Below are positions 52,008-59,511 of a stretch of 64,000 nucleotides of DNA, piece by piece. Source of the stretch: Saccharofermentans sp. (GTDB taxonomy: Bacteria; Bacillota; Clostridia; Saccharofermentanales; Saccharofermentanaceae); assembly GCA_024683485.1 (NCBI GenBank), contig JAIKYD010000021.1, positions 1 to 64,000 on the forward strand, given 5' to 3'. The notes under the pieces were generated by a model. That model was not told the origin of the DNA, ran no database searches, and saw nothing but the letters and a program-made list of their open reading frames with translations. A program made the translations under genes and the position numbers. Within the stretch, counting starts at the first letter, position 1. The number at the start of each line of letters is the position of its first letter.

Positions 52008-54031
52008 AAGTAACGATTGCCAAGTCATCAGGATTCTGTTTTGGAGTCAGAAATGCCGTATCCGCAGCTAATAATGCGGTTACAGAACATTCCGGCAACA
52101 GAAAACTTGTTATGCTCGGAGAGATCGTTCACAACAAATATGTAGTTGATAAACTCATTGAAGGCGGATTTGAGATTGCAGATTCTGCAGAGGAATGTCC
52201 GCCTGATTCAGTAGTTATAATAAGGGCTCATGGCGTTACACCTGCCGAAATTGCTCTTCTTAAGGCTAAGAACTGCGATATCAGGGACCTGACATGTCCA
52301 TTTGTTTCTAAGATCCACAAGATCGTACGGGAGAATGCCCAAAACGGAATGAATATCATAATTGCCGGAACCAAGGGACATCCTGAAGTTACTGGTATCC
52401 TGGGCGAGACAGAAGGAACAGGCGTCAAATGCGCTGTAATCAAGGCTCCTGAGGATCTTGAGAACGTTGATTTTCCGCTCGAAAGTGCCATATTGATCTC
52501 CCAGACGACATTTTCGAGCGAAATATTCAAAAAAATCTGTCAAACAGTTAAAAATAAAATTGAAAAATACAATGTTTTTGATACAATATGTATTACGACT
52601 GAAAGTAGGCAAAAGGAAGCCGCTTCGCTCTCTGAGGTATCAGACTCGATGATAGTCATCGGTTCTGCTCACAGTTCGAACACCACTAAGCTTTTGGACA
52701 TCTGCAAAGGTCGTTGTGCAAGAACATTCCTTGTGAACTCCGGCACTGAAGTCAAGTGTCTCATCTCGGAAGGAAAGATCCTTCCTGATGACAGAGTCGG
52801 GATCACAGCGGGTGCATCTACACCGGAAGCTATTATTTTGGAGGTTGTTCAACAGATGAACGAAGAAGAGAAGATCACAAATCAGGGCTTTGACACAGAG
52901 TTTGCCAATGCTGTCGATTTAATTGCGCAGGTTAGAAGAGGTGCTGTAGTTAAGGGCACGATTACATCTGCAGATGACGACTATGTATACGTAGACGTAC
53001 ACGACAAGTCCGAAGGAAGAATTTCACGTAAGGAGTTTGATTCGGATCCTGACTTCGATCTTGACAAGGCAGTTGCCGAGCACAGTGAAGTTACCGTTAA
53101 GGTCAGAAGCATTAAGAATTCCGATCAGGGCAAGGAGATCATCCTTTCCATGAATGATGTTGTGTCCGAGCAGGGCAAAGCTGAGATCGAGGAAGCTTAC
53201 AAGAACAAGACTCCTATCGAAGTTAAGATCACACGTACTGTTAAGGACGGTGTAATCGGTTCTTATAAGGGCGTTGATATCTATATCCACAGAACACAGA
53301 TCAAGACAGGCGAGGTTAAAGACCTTGAGGCTTATGTAGGCCAGACTCTTGAGATCGTTGTTACAAAGTTTGATACCGAGAAGGGCCGCCTCAGGATTTC
53401 CGGAAGCCACAGGATCATCGTATCTGAAGAGCGCCGCAAGAAGTCCGCTGAAATCTGGGACAACATTGAGGAAGGCAAGCACTATACAGGTGTTGTTAGA
53501 AGCCTTGTTGATTTCGGTGCATTCATCGATATCGGCGGTGTTGACGGACTCGTTCACGTTTCTGAGCTCTCTTGGAGCCGCAACGCAAAGCCTTCTGACG
53601 TTCTCAAGGTTGGTCAGGAAGTTGACGTTTACGTTAAGAATTTTGACAAAGAGACAAAGAAGATCTCATTGGGCTACAAGAAGCTCGAGGACGATCCTTA
53701 CTACAATATTGAAGAGAGAATGCCTATCGGCTGCATCGTTCAGGGTACAGTAGTTCGTCTTACAAAGTTCGGTGCTTTCGTTCAGCTTGAACCTGATCTC
53801 GATGCACTCTGCCATGTTTCTCAGATCTCTTCCAGAAGACTTGAGAAGCCTGAGGATGCTCTTTCTGTTGGCCAGGTTGTTCAGGCTAAGGTCATCAAGA
53901 TCGAACCCGACGAGAGAAGGATCTCCATCTCCATCAAGGAAGTTGCTCCTATCGATCCCGTTGAGGATGAGCCTGCTTACGAGGAAGCAGCTGAAGAGGC
54001 TCCTGCAGAGTCTGCTGACGAACAGGCATAA
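52004..54031 (+). CDS. ispH: Bifunctional IspH (HMBPP reductase) - ribosomal protein S1 fusion
   Basis: A 675-residue fusion. Residues 1-290 are IspH (LytB), the last enzyme of the MEP isoprenoid pathway, with the three cluster ligands Cys12 (GFCFGVRNA), Cys98 (LTCPFV) and Cys196 (ICITTESRQ), and the GHPEV segment with the catalytic Glu. Residues 311-646 hold four S1 RNA-binding domains (about 311-384, 400-468, 490-559 and 573-646). The third and fourth carry the best S1 motif (VDFGAFIDIGGVDGLVHVSE, TKFGAFVQLEPDLDALCHVS). An acidic tail ends the protein. The fusion is known in Clostridia; why the two are joined is not settled. No frameshift was seen at the junction. Confidence 0.96.
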   Translation: MKVTIAKSSGFCFGVRNAVSAANNAVTEHSGNRKLVMLGEIVHNKYVVDKLIEGGFEIADSAEECPPDSVVIIRAHGVTPAEIALLKAKNCDIRDLTCPFVSKIHKIVRENAQNGMNIIIAGTKGHPEVTGILGETEGTGVKCAVIKAPEDLENVDFPLESAILISQTTFSSEIFKKICQTVKNKIEKYNVFDTICITTESRQKEAASLSEVSDSMIVIGSAHSSNTTKLLDICKGRCARTFLVNSGTEVKCLISEGKILPDDRVGITAGASTPEAIILEVVQQMNEEEKITNQGFDTEFANAVDLIAQVRRGAVVKGTITSADDDYVYVDVHDKSEGRISRKEFDSDPDFDLDKAVAEHSEVTVKVRSIKNSDQGKEIILSMNDVVSEQGKAEIEEAYKNKTPIEVKITRTVKDGVIGSYKGVDIYIHRTQIKTGEVKDLEAYVGQTLEIVVTKFDTEKGRLRISGSHRIIVSEERRKKSAEIWDNIEEGKHYTGVVRSLVDFGAFIDIGGVDGLVHVSELSWSRNAKPSDVLKVGQEVDVYVKNFDKETKKISLGYKKLEDDPYYNIEERMPIGCIVQGTVVRLTKFGAFVQLEPDLDALCHVSQISSRRLEKPEDALSVGQVVQAKVIKIEPDERRISISIKEVAPIDPVEDEPAYEEAAEEAPAESADEQA

Positions 54032-54054
54032 GTTATCAGTTAATTGATCATTCA

Positions 54055-54087
54055 AGAGGTTGTCCATAGCGGCAACCTCTTTTTTTG
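54055..54087 (+). terminator. Terminator of the cmk-ispH-rpsA operon
   Basis: AGAGGTTG (54055-54062) pairs with CAACCTCT (54073-54080), followed by seven T. Confidence 0.93.
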
Positions 54088-54260
54088 ACTTCGTTAAGTA
54101 CTTGAGGCTCGAAAAGTGCGATGTTTGTTTTTGCGTTTGATGTGTTCTTCATGGACAGAATTGCATCTGCAATCTGCAGCAAAAAATATAGCCAGAAAAC
54201 TATTATATCTTGTTGCATTTTCCGCCGAATTCCGACAAATCCCTAAAGAAATCACTAAAG

Positions 54261-54314
54261 GATCTCCAAAGTTGAACAGGATTTGTCGCATGATTTTGTA
54301 GAGCTTTGGAGATC
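54261..54314. repeat. 11-bp inverted repeat in a gene-free stretch
   Basis: GATCTCCAAAG (54261-54271) is exactly complementary to CTTTGGAGATC (54304-54314), with a 32-base loop. The 416-base stretch 54088-54503 has no convincing coding region. Besides this repeat it holds two copies of ATTTGTCG (54281-54288, 54335-54342), one reverse copy CGACAAAT (54233-54240) and a shorter CGACAA (54360-54365). It may encode a small RNA or be a regulatory region; I cannot assign it to a family. Confidence 0.45.
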
Positions 54315-54464
54315 GTTTTCTGGAAACATGTAAGATTTGTCGTTTTTTTCAGAAAAGATCGACAAGGTATAATAGGTGAGAAAGTTAATACTCAGCTGTA
54401 AAATCCACTTGGCCTTGATGGAAAAACAGCGTTTCTTAATTTGAACTTGCATATTTTTCTCTAT

Positions 54465-54473
54465 TGTTATAAT
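54465..54473 (+). promoter_or_regulatory. Extended -10 promoter of the tRNA-Pro genes
   Basis: TGT-TATAAT with a poor TTGCAT (54447-54452) at 15 bp. It lies 31 bases before the first tRNA-Pro. Confidence 0.5.
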
Positions 54474-54503
54474 ATTTATAGGCTTGTTAGAGGAATACTC
54501 CAT

Positions 54504-54579
54504 CGGGGTGTGGCTCAGGTGGTAGAGTGCCTGCTTCGGGAGCAGGAGGCCGTGGGTTCAAGTCCCGCCACTCCGACCA
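54504..54579 (+). tRNA. tRNA-Pro (anticodon CGG)
   Basis: The acceptor stem CGGGGTG/CACTCCG (one G-T pair), discriminator A and encoded CCA (54577-54579) are present. The anticodon loop TTCGGGA between CCTGC and GCAGG gives CGG, reading CCG. The T-loop is GTTCAAGTC. Confidence 0.96.
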
Positions 54580-54606
54580 ATATTTTTCCTGACAATGCAT
54601 GTTCAT

Positions 54607-54683
54607 CGGGGTGTAGCTCAGGTGGCTAGAGTGCTTGCTTAGGGAGCAAGAGGTCGTGGGTTCAAGTCCCGTCACTCCGACCA
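54607..54683 (+). tRNA. tRNA-Pro (anticodon AGG)
   Basis: The acceptor stem CGGGGTG/CACTCCG, discriminator A and encoded CCA (54681-54683) are present. The anticodon loop TTAGGGA, closed by CTTGC/GCAAG, gives AGG at 54641-54643. It is very similar to the CGG tRNA 28 bases upstream, so the pair arose by duplication. A34 in tRNA-Pro is rare in bacteria: it would need deamination to inosine to read CCU and CCC. Confidence 0.94.
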
Positions 54684-54727
54684 GATAAAAGCCTTGAAAC
54701 CATATGGTTTCAGGGCTTTTATCTTTA
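54684..54727 (+). terminator. Terminator after the tRNA-Pro pair
   Basis: GATAAAAGCCTTGAAACC (54684-54701) pairs with GGTTTCAGGGCTTTTATC (54706-54723), with one wobble, loop ATAT, then TTT. The stem is 18-19 bp. Confidence 0.88.
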
Positions 54728-54800
54728 ATATGGTTATTCCGGTTTTTATCTAATAATATTACTTCATCATTCCCTATATTCCCGTTCATTTTTTGTTTAC

Positions 54801-54829
54801 TTGCCCATGTAACTTCTATGTAATACAAT
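54801..54829 (+). promoter_or_regulatory. Promoter upstream of the wall-binding protein gene
   Basis: TTGCCC (54801-54806), a 17-bp spacer and TACAAT (54824-54829). The transcript would start near 54836 and run about 240 bases before the CDS at 55077. Confidence 0.5.
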
Positions 54830-54865
54830 AAAAATAATTTAATCATTAAAGGATAGGTATTCATA

Positions 54866-55009
54866 ATGAACATCAGCCATTGGCCAATACCTAGGACAGA
54901 GATAGAATCCTTTATAAACCATGTGTGCAGTTTGTACGGACATACGGTCTATAAGAGCGGGATGAGATTGCAAGCAAATAAACAAAATAAAAGCGCAGTT
55001 TGTTCGTGA
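54866..55009 (+). CDS. Possible 47-residue leader ORF
   Basis: ATG at 54866, with AAAGGA 12 bases upstream, opens a 47-codon frame (MNISHWPIPRTEIES, then FINHVCSLYGHTVYK) that stops at 55007-55009, inside the loop of the hairpin at 54994-55029. Its position after a promoter and over a hairpin fits a leader peptide, but the sequence matches no family I recognise and could be chance. Confidence 0.3.
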   Translation: MNISHWPIPRTEIESFINHVCSLYGHTVYKSGMRLQANKQNKSAVCS

Positions 55010-55029
55010 GACGGATGAACTGCGTTTTT
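54994..55029 (+). terminator. Leader terminator/attenuator hairpin
   Basis: CGCAGTT (54994-55000) pairs with AACTGCG (55018-55024), extendable to 13 bp with wobbles, followed by TTTTT. It lies 47 bases before the start codon at 55077 and downstream of a likely promoter, so it would stop transcription before the gene unless it is bypassed or opened. Confidence 0.7.
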
Positions 55030-55076
55030 GGTTTGCACTGATAAAAGACATAAATAATGAACAGGGAGGACAAACG

Positions 55077-57260
55077 ATGAGAGTCAATTCAAAATGGCAG
55101 AAGATCACAGCGACGTTGCTTGCTGCTGTGATGGGTGTTGCGCTTATACCTAATGTTTCAGGAAATGACACTGTATTGGCTGCAGACTTAAAGAATAAGG
55201 ATAATACTTGTCTTGGCGTATCAGGCATTGCATCGCCGGTTAACCCGAGTACAGTTGATCCGACGAATGATCCGACCGGCTCAAATCAGGCCTGGTCAGG
55301 AAGTTATGTTTATTACGGATATTATCAGGGAGATTCAAGGTGGGTTCCAGCCGGACAGATCAAATTCCGTGTTCTTGCAAAGGATTCCAAAGCTTATACA
55401 TCAAAAGAATCTTTGTTCCTTGATAGTGATATTAGATTATTTAACAGGGTGTTTGATAATGAGGAACCTTATACAAATTCATGGAGTGACAGTACATTAA
55501 GAGAAATGCTGAATACCAGTTTTCTTGCTGGTTTTACTGATGTAGAGAAAAACGCTATTGCTGTGAGTAAAGGTAATGGTGGTCTTTCATCATCTTCCGA
55601 TTCATATGAATCTTATAAGTATGATGGTTCAGTGAGTGTGGATGATAAAGTGTTCCTGCTTGATTCTTCAGAAGTTGTTAATGGAAAATATGGTTATTCT
55701 TCGGATTCAGGATGGACTTACAGTTCAGGTGCCTGGGGCAAAGTACCACATAGTGTTCCCAACCATGTTAAGCAGGGTTATCCTGGTGATTGCTGGTGGC
55801 TGCGTTCGAAATATAAAGGTGAAAACGGATATGGTTATGCAGGTGCTGTTTTGATAGGCGGTGCCCTTAGTAACGGTACTGTTGATTATCATTCTTACGG
55901 TGTTGCGCCAGCTATGAATATCGATCAGGAATCAATCCTGTTCTCGACAGCCTTAACAGGAAATATCGGAGCCGTCGGAACTGAATACAAGCTGACTCTT
56001 ATTGATGAGGATATGGTCATTGCTGTCGCGGACGGTGAGAGCGTAAAGGCTGACGGTAATACAATTACAGTTCCTTACAAAGCATCCGGAAGTAATGGTG
56101 GAAATGCAAACTGTGCATCTGTCGTGATCCTTGACAAAGAATATACGGCTGGAAACAAGAACGGTGCAAATATTCTTTATTACAGTGAAATAGGTATACT
56201 CTATTATGCAAATAAGAACTATACCGGTACATTTACTTTACCGTCCTCTCTGAGTTTAGGCGGCTGGGATTCTTCATATTATGTATATCTTATTTCTGAA
56301 AAGAATTATGATGGGAAAACTACAGATTATGCGAGTGTTCCTGTTAAGCTTAGTGCTCCGGGAAAATCCACTCCGACTCCCACACCGACAACCAAGCCTG
56401 TGGCAACAGCAACCCCTACACCTACGACGGCTGCAAAACCTACTGATAAACCAACGGCAACTCCTACTCCAAAGTCAGCATATGTCGATATGCCGAATGT
56501 AGTAGGAATGGGTTATGAAGATGCGAAAACTGTTATTTATGACACTTTGAAAGGTGCAGGATTCTTAAAAGTAGATATCAGCTTCACTTATTATGATAAG
56601 TCTGATCCGATTACGAGTCAGGAGCCTAAGGCCGGAACGAAATTGACTGTCAGTGACAGCATAGCTGTCACCATAAAAGCAGATAAAAATACCGATAATC
56701 CCAAGTCTACATGGAAACAGGAAGGAAAGAAATGGTATTACTATGATGCTAACGGTTCGAAAGTTAAGGGCTGGCAGGAGATCAACAAAGTCTGGTATCT
56801 CTTTGACAGCAACGGTGTAATGCAGACCGGCTGGGTAGAGTCCGGTGGTAAGTGGTATTACCTGAAAGATACCGGTGCTATGTATACCGGTTGGATAGAA
56901 TCAGGAGGTAAATGGTATTACCTTGGATCTTCCGGAGCAATGGCAACCGGCTGGATCGAAGATGGCGGCAAATGGTACTTCCTAGGATCTTCCGGCGCGA
57001 TGGCTACCGGTTGGATAAAGCAGGGTGGCAAATGGTATTTCCTGAGTGCTTCCGGAGCAATGGCAACCGGCTGGGTTCAGTCAGGCGGCAAATGGTATTA
57101 CATGAGTCCATCAGGAGCCATGGTTGAAGAAGGCTGGGTACAGTATGGAGCAACATGGTATTACTTTGATTCAAACGGAGTAATGGTTACCGGTGATTAT
57201 GTGATCAAAGGAAAAACGAATAGATTCAGTTCTTCCGGCGCATGGATCGGGTATGCATAA
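55077..57260 (+). CDS. Secreted DUF6273-like / PASTA / wall-binding-repeat protein
   Basis: A 727-residue secreted protein. Signal peptide at about 1-36 (basic start, hydrophobic core, VLAAD). Residues 70-290 resemble the DUF6273 type (WVPAGQIKFRVLAKDS, DSTLREMLNTSFLAGFTDVE, CWWLRSKYK, YGVAPAMNID). After a middle domain and a Pro/Thr linker (about 425-460) comes one PASTA-like domain (about 466-540, MPNVVGMGYEDAK to ITSQEPKAGTKLTV). The C-terminal 185 residues are about nine Trp/Tyr/Gly-rich cell-wall-binding repeats of the choline/glucan-binding type (GGKWYYL...GAMATGWI). It should sit on the cell surface. AGGGAGGA precedes the ATG. No catalytic motif was recognised. Confidence 0.85.
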   Translation: MRVNSKWQKITATLLAAVMGVALIPNVSGNDTVLAADLKNKDNTCLGVSGIASPVNPSTVDPTNDPTGSNQAWSGSYVYYGYYQGDSRWVPAGQIKFRVLAKDSKAYTSKESLFLDSDIRLFNRVFDNEEPYTNSWSDSTLREMLNTSFLAGFTDVEKNAIAVSKGNGGLSSSSDSYESYKYDGSVSVDDKVFLLDSSEVVNGKYGYSSDSGWTYSSGAWGKVPHSVPNHVKQGYPGDCWWLRSKYKGENGYGYAGAVLIGGALSNGTVDYHSYGVAPAMNIDQESILFSTALTGNIGAVGTEYKLTLIDEDMVIAVADGESVKADGNTITVPYKASGSNGGNANCASVVILDKEYTAGNKNGANILYYSEIGILYYANKNYTGTFTLPSSLSLGGWDSSYYVYLISEKNYDGKTTDYASVPVKLSAPGKSTPTPTPTTKPVATATPTPTTAAKPTDKPTATPTPKSAYVDMPNVVGMGYEDAKTVIYDTLKGAGFLKVDISFTYYDKSDPITSQEPKAGTKLTVSDSIAVTIKADKNTDNPKSTWKQEGKKWYYYDANGSKVKGWQEINKVWYLFDSNGVMQTGWVESGGKWYYLKDTGAMYTGWIESGGKWYYLGSSGAMATGWIEDGGKWYFLGSSGAMATGWIKQGGKWYFLSASGAMATGWVQSGGKWYYMSPSGAMVEEGWVQYGATWYYFDSNGVMVTGDYVIKGKTNRFSSSGAWIGYA
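56703..57250 (+). repeat. Coding tandem repeats, about 20 codons each (wall-binding)
   Basis: About nine units of roughly 60 bases, each encoding GW, a variable spacer, KWYY and a G(A/V)M turn. The middle units (56880-57075) are nearly identical to each other, so slippage or recombination may change the copy number. Confidence 0.85.
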
Positions 57261-57340
57261 TTTTTCGAAGGAGGTTAAAGAATTCAGGTAAATGGCAGAT
57301 ATATAAACGAAAAAACAAAAGTAGCAAAGGAGGTTAACGC

Positions 57341-59371
57341 ATGAAAAGAACTGCTACAAAAATACTATCTTTGATGCTCGCTGCTGCAATGGCAGGTGGT
57401 GTCGTATGGTTTGTACCGGATAAGGTACTTGCTGAAGGTTCCTTGACAGAAGGTCAAACAAAAGAGAAAGACTTTTGTTATATTGGAATGGATTGCGAAT
57501 CAACACCGGCAGGTTTTCCTGAAGAAGGATATCTTTACCGTTATTCACCATGGGATGAACCTAAAGAGATCAATGTAGCCTGGGATGGTGCTTCATATGA
57601 TCCGGATTCAAACACACTGACTCTTAAGAATTTTAATCATCCTGATGTCGGTTTTATTTTCGATGGTGTCGGATATTATAATTGCGGTTGTGAACTGAAG
57701 ATCATACTTATCGGTGACAACCATATTCAGCGTATTGATGACGGCTTCAGCGGATTGGATTTCCAGGGATCAGGATCTCTTACTGTAAATGAGAATAAAA
57801 AAGCTTATGGAAGCACTGTGACTTTTAATAATTCTTATTATGAAGATGATGATCATCTGACGCAGTTCCATGTCGGTAAGGATGCCACAGTAATCATTTA
57901 TAGATCTCCTGATAAGAAAATAGAGAATAATGATTATATTATTAAAGGTTATTGCATCACCGTCAGTGGTTATGATAAGGAAACGCAAAAACCTGAAGAT
58001 TATTTAACATACGATGGTGATGTGACTCCTGAAATCGAATGGGAGGAAGAAAAAGTCTCACCAGCTGGCGTTGAATATCTATCTCTCACTGACAAATTAT
58101 ATGTAAAGACAGAGTATCCTGTTTCAAGAGTTTTTGCAGACAAGAACGATGCTGATGCTATCCGTCTTCTCGTTGAGGGAAAGGTTGAGGATAGTAATGA
58201 AACATATGCATGGGTAGAGAAACATAACGGAAAATGGTTTGTAAGCAGAAGTAGCTGGTATGATGATGATATCAGCGGATCATATACCGCTACTCTGCCT
58301 GATGATCTGAAGAGCGGAGAAGATAAGATCACTGCATATGCAAATGCTGCCGCTACTATTGACTATTCAACTTATACTGATTCGTTCTATGCTTATACAA
58401 AGAACGATAAATATTATGCGATTGTTCCCAAGGCTTTAATAATTGATAAATGGGATTTAACAGATCTCAAGACCGAAGCCAGTGTCTTCTGTATGGGTGA
58501 AATCACTCAAAGCACTCCGATGTTCTATTTAAATAGTGAACCATATGATGCATGGACAATGGATTCGTATACTGTAGTTGATGGTGTTTCAACAGGTAAA
58601 GAAGCAGATAAGTATATGACTGATAACGGCTATACAAAAATAATAGCAAGTTCTTGGAATGCTTGGTACAACTTGAACACTTTAAATGATGTTCTGAAGT
58701 TCTCTCCTAAAGCAAACCCTACGGACACTCCTACACCTACTACGAAGCCTGCAACGCCTACGCCTACCACAAAGCCTGCTACTCCTACACCTACAGCAGC
58801 GCCAAAGTCAACCTGGAAACAGGAAGGCAAGAACTGGTATTACTATGATGCTAACGGTACTAAGGTCACCGGCTGGCAGGAAATTAAAAAGGCTTGGTAT
58901 TTCTTTGACAGCAAAGGCGTAATGCAGACCGGCTGGGTTCAGGATGGAAAAACATGGTATTACTGTGATAATAACGGTGTAATGCAGACCGGCTGGGTTC
59001 AGGATGGTAAGACATGGTATTACATGAGCGGATCAGGAGCCTTGGCTACGAATTGCTGGGTCAAATCTGGGAATGTCTGGTATTACATTAGTGCATCTGG
59101 AGCCATGGCCACGAATTGCTGGGTTAAATCCGGAAATGCCTGGTATTACATAAGTGCTTCCGGAGTTATGGTTACAAACGGCTGGGTTCAGTCAGGCGGT
59201 AAATGGTATTACATGAGTCCTTCCGGAGCCATGGTTGAAAACGGCTGGGCAAAATCAGGTAATTCATGGTATTACTTTGATGGAAACGGCGTAATGGTTA
59301 CCGGTGAATACAAGACTGATGGCAAGATGAGCAAGTTCAGTGATTCCGGTGCATGGATCGGATATATCTGA
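57341..59371 (+). CDS. Secreted protein with C-terminal wall-binding repeats
   Basis: A 676-residue secreted protein with a signal peptide (about 1-32, MKRTATKILSLMLAAAMAGG, then VLAEG). Residues 35-460 form a large region without motifs I recognise; it contains FNHPDVGFIFDGVG and similar beta-rich stretches that may be a right-handed beta-helix or carbohydrate-binding fold. A Thr/Pro linker (about 462-488, PTPTTKPATPTPTTKPAT) leads to about nine wall-binding repeats closely matching those of the gene upstream. AAAGGAGGTTAA precedes the ATG. An identical AAGGAGGTTAA occurs 59 bases earlier without a gene of its own. Confidence 0.82.
   Translation: MKRTATKILSLMLAAAMAGGVVWFVPDKVLAEGSLTEGQTKEKDFCYIGMDCESTPAGFPEEGYLYRYSPWDEPKEINVAWDGASYDPDSNTLTLKNFNHPDVGFIFDGVGYYNCGCELKIILIGDNHIQRIDDGFSGLDFQGSGSLTVNENKKAYGSTVTFNNSYYEDDDHLTQFHVGKDATVIIYRSPDKKIENNDYIIKGYCITVSGYDKETQKPEDYLTYDGDVTPEIEWEEEKVSPAGVEYLSLTDKLYVKTEYPVSRVFADKNDADAIRLLVEGKVEDSNETYAWVEKHNGKWFVSRSSWYDDDISGSYTATLPDDLKSGEDKITAYANAAATIDYSTYTDSFYAYTKNDKYYAIVPKALIIDKWDLTDLKTEASVFCMGEITQSTPMFYLNSEPYDAWTMDSYTVVDGVSTGKEADKYMTDNGYTKIIASSWNAWYNLNTLNDVLKFSPKANPTDTPTPTTKPATPTPTTKPATPTPTAAPKSTWKQEGKNWYYYDANGTKVTGWQEIKKAWYFFDSKGVMQTGWVQDGKTWYYCDNNGVMQTGWVQDGKTWYYMSGSGALATNCWVKSGNVWYYISASGAMATNCWVKSGNAWYYISASGVMVTNGWVQSGGKWYYMSPSGAMVENGWAKSGNSWYYFDGNGVMVTGEYKTDGKMSKFSDSGAWIGYI
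58806..59362 (+). repeat. Coding tandem repeats (wall-binding), second copy
   Basis: About nine repeat units. The unit at 59190-59235 is almost the same at DNA level as 57077-57125 in the neighbouring gene, and both genes end with nearly the same codons for GAWIGY. This suggests gene conversion or a recent tandem duplication of the 3' ends. Confidence 0.85.
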
Positions 59372-59399
59372 TTTATTGACATAAGTCATTAATACTGCG

Positions 59400-59430
59400 G
59401 GGGCTGTCTCAAATGCTGGGACAGCCTCTG
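59400..59430 (+). terminator. Terminator after the wall-binding protein genes
   Basis: GGCTGTCTC (59402-59410) pairs with GGGACAGCC (59418-59426), loop AAATGCT, followed by TCTGTTC. The T-run is poor. Loop and stem resemble the terminator at 24681. Confidence 0.65.
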
Positions 59431-59471
59431 TTCAATTTGCCGCATTATTTTCATGGACGGCAAAACTGTTA

Positions 59472-59480
59472 TGTTATAAT
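59472..59480 (+). promoter_or_regulatory. Extended -10 promoter of thyA
   Basis: TGT-TATAAT, 31 bases before thyA. No good -35 is seen. Confidence 0.45.
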
Positions 59481-59511
59481 CGAATCTATCAATTTAAAGG
59501 CGGTGACGTGT

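Noticed and set aside
54441-54629. Open frame of 62 codons across the first tRNA-Pro
   Set aside because: It runs through the tRNA-Pro(CGG) gene and its promoter; the reading follows tRNA sequence and has no ribosome binding site.
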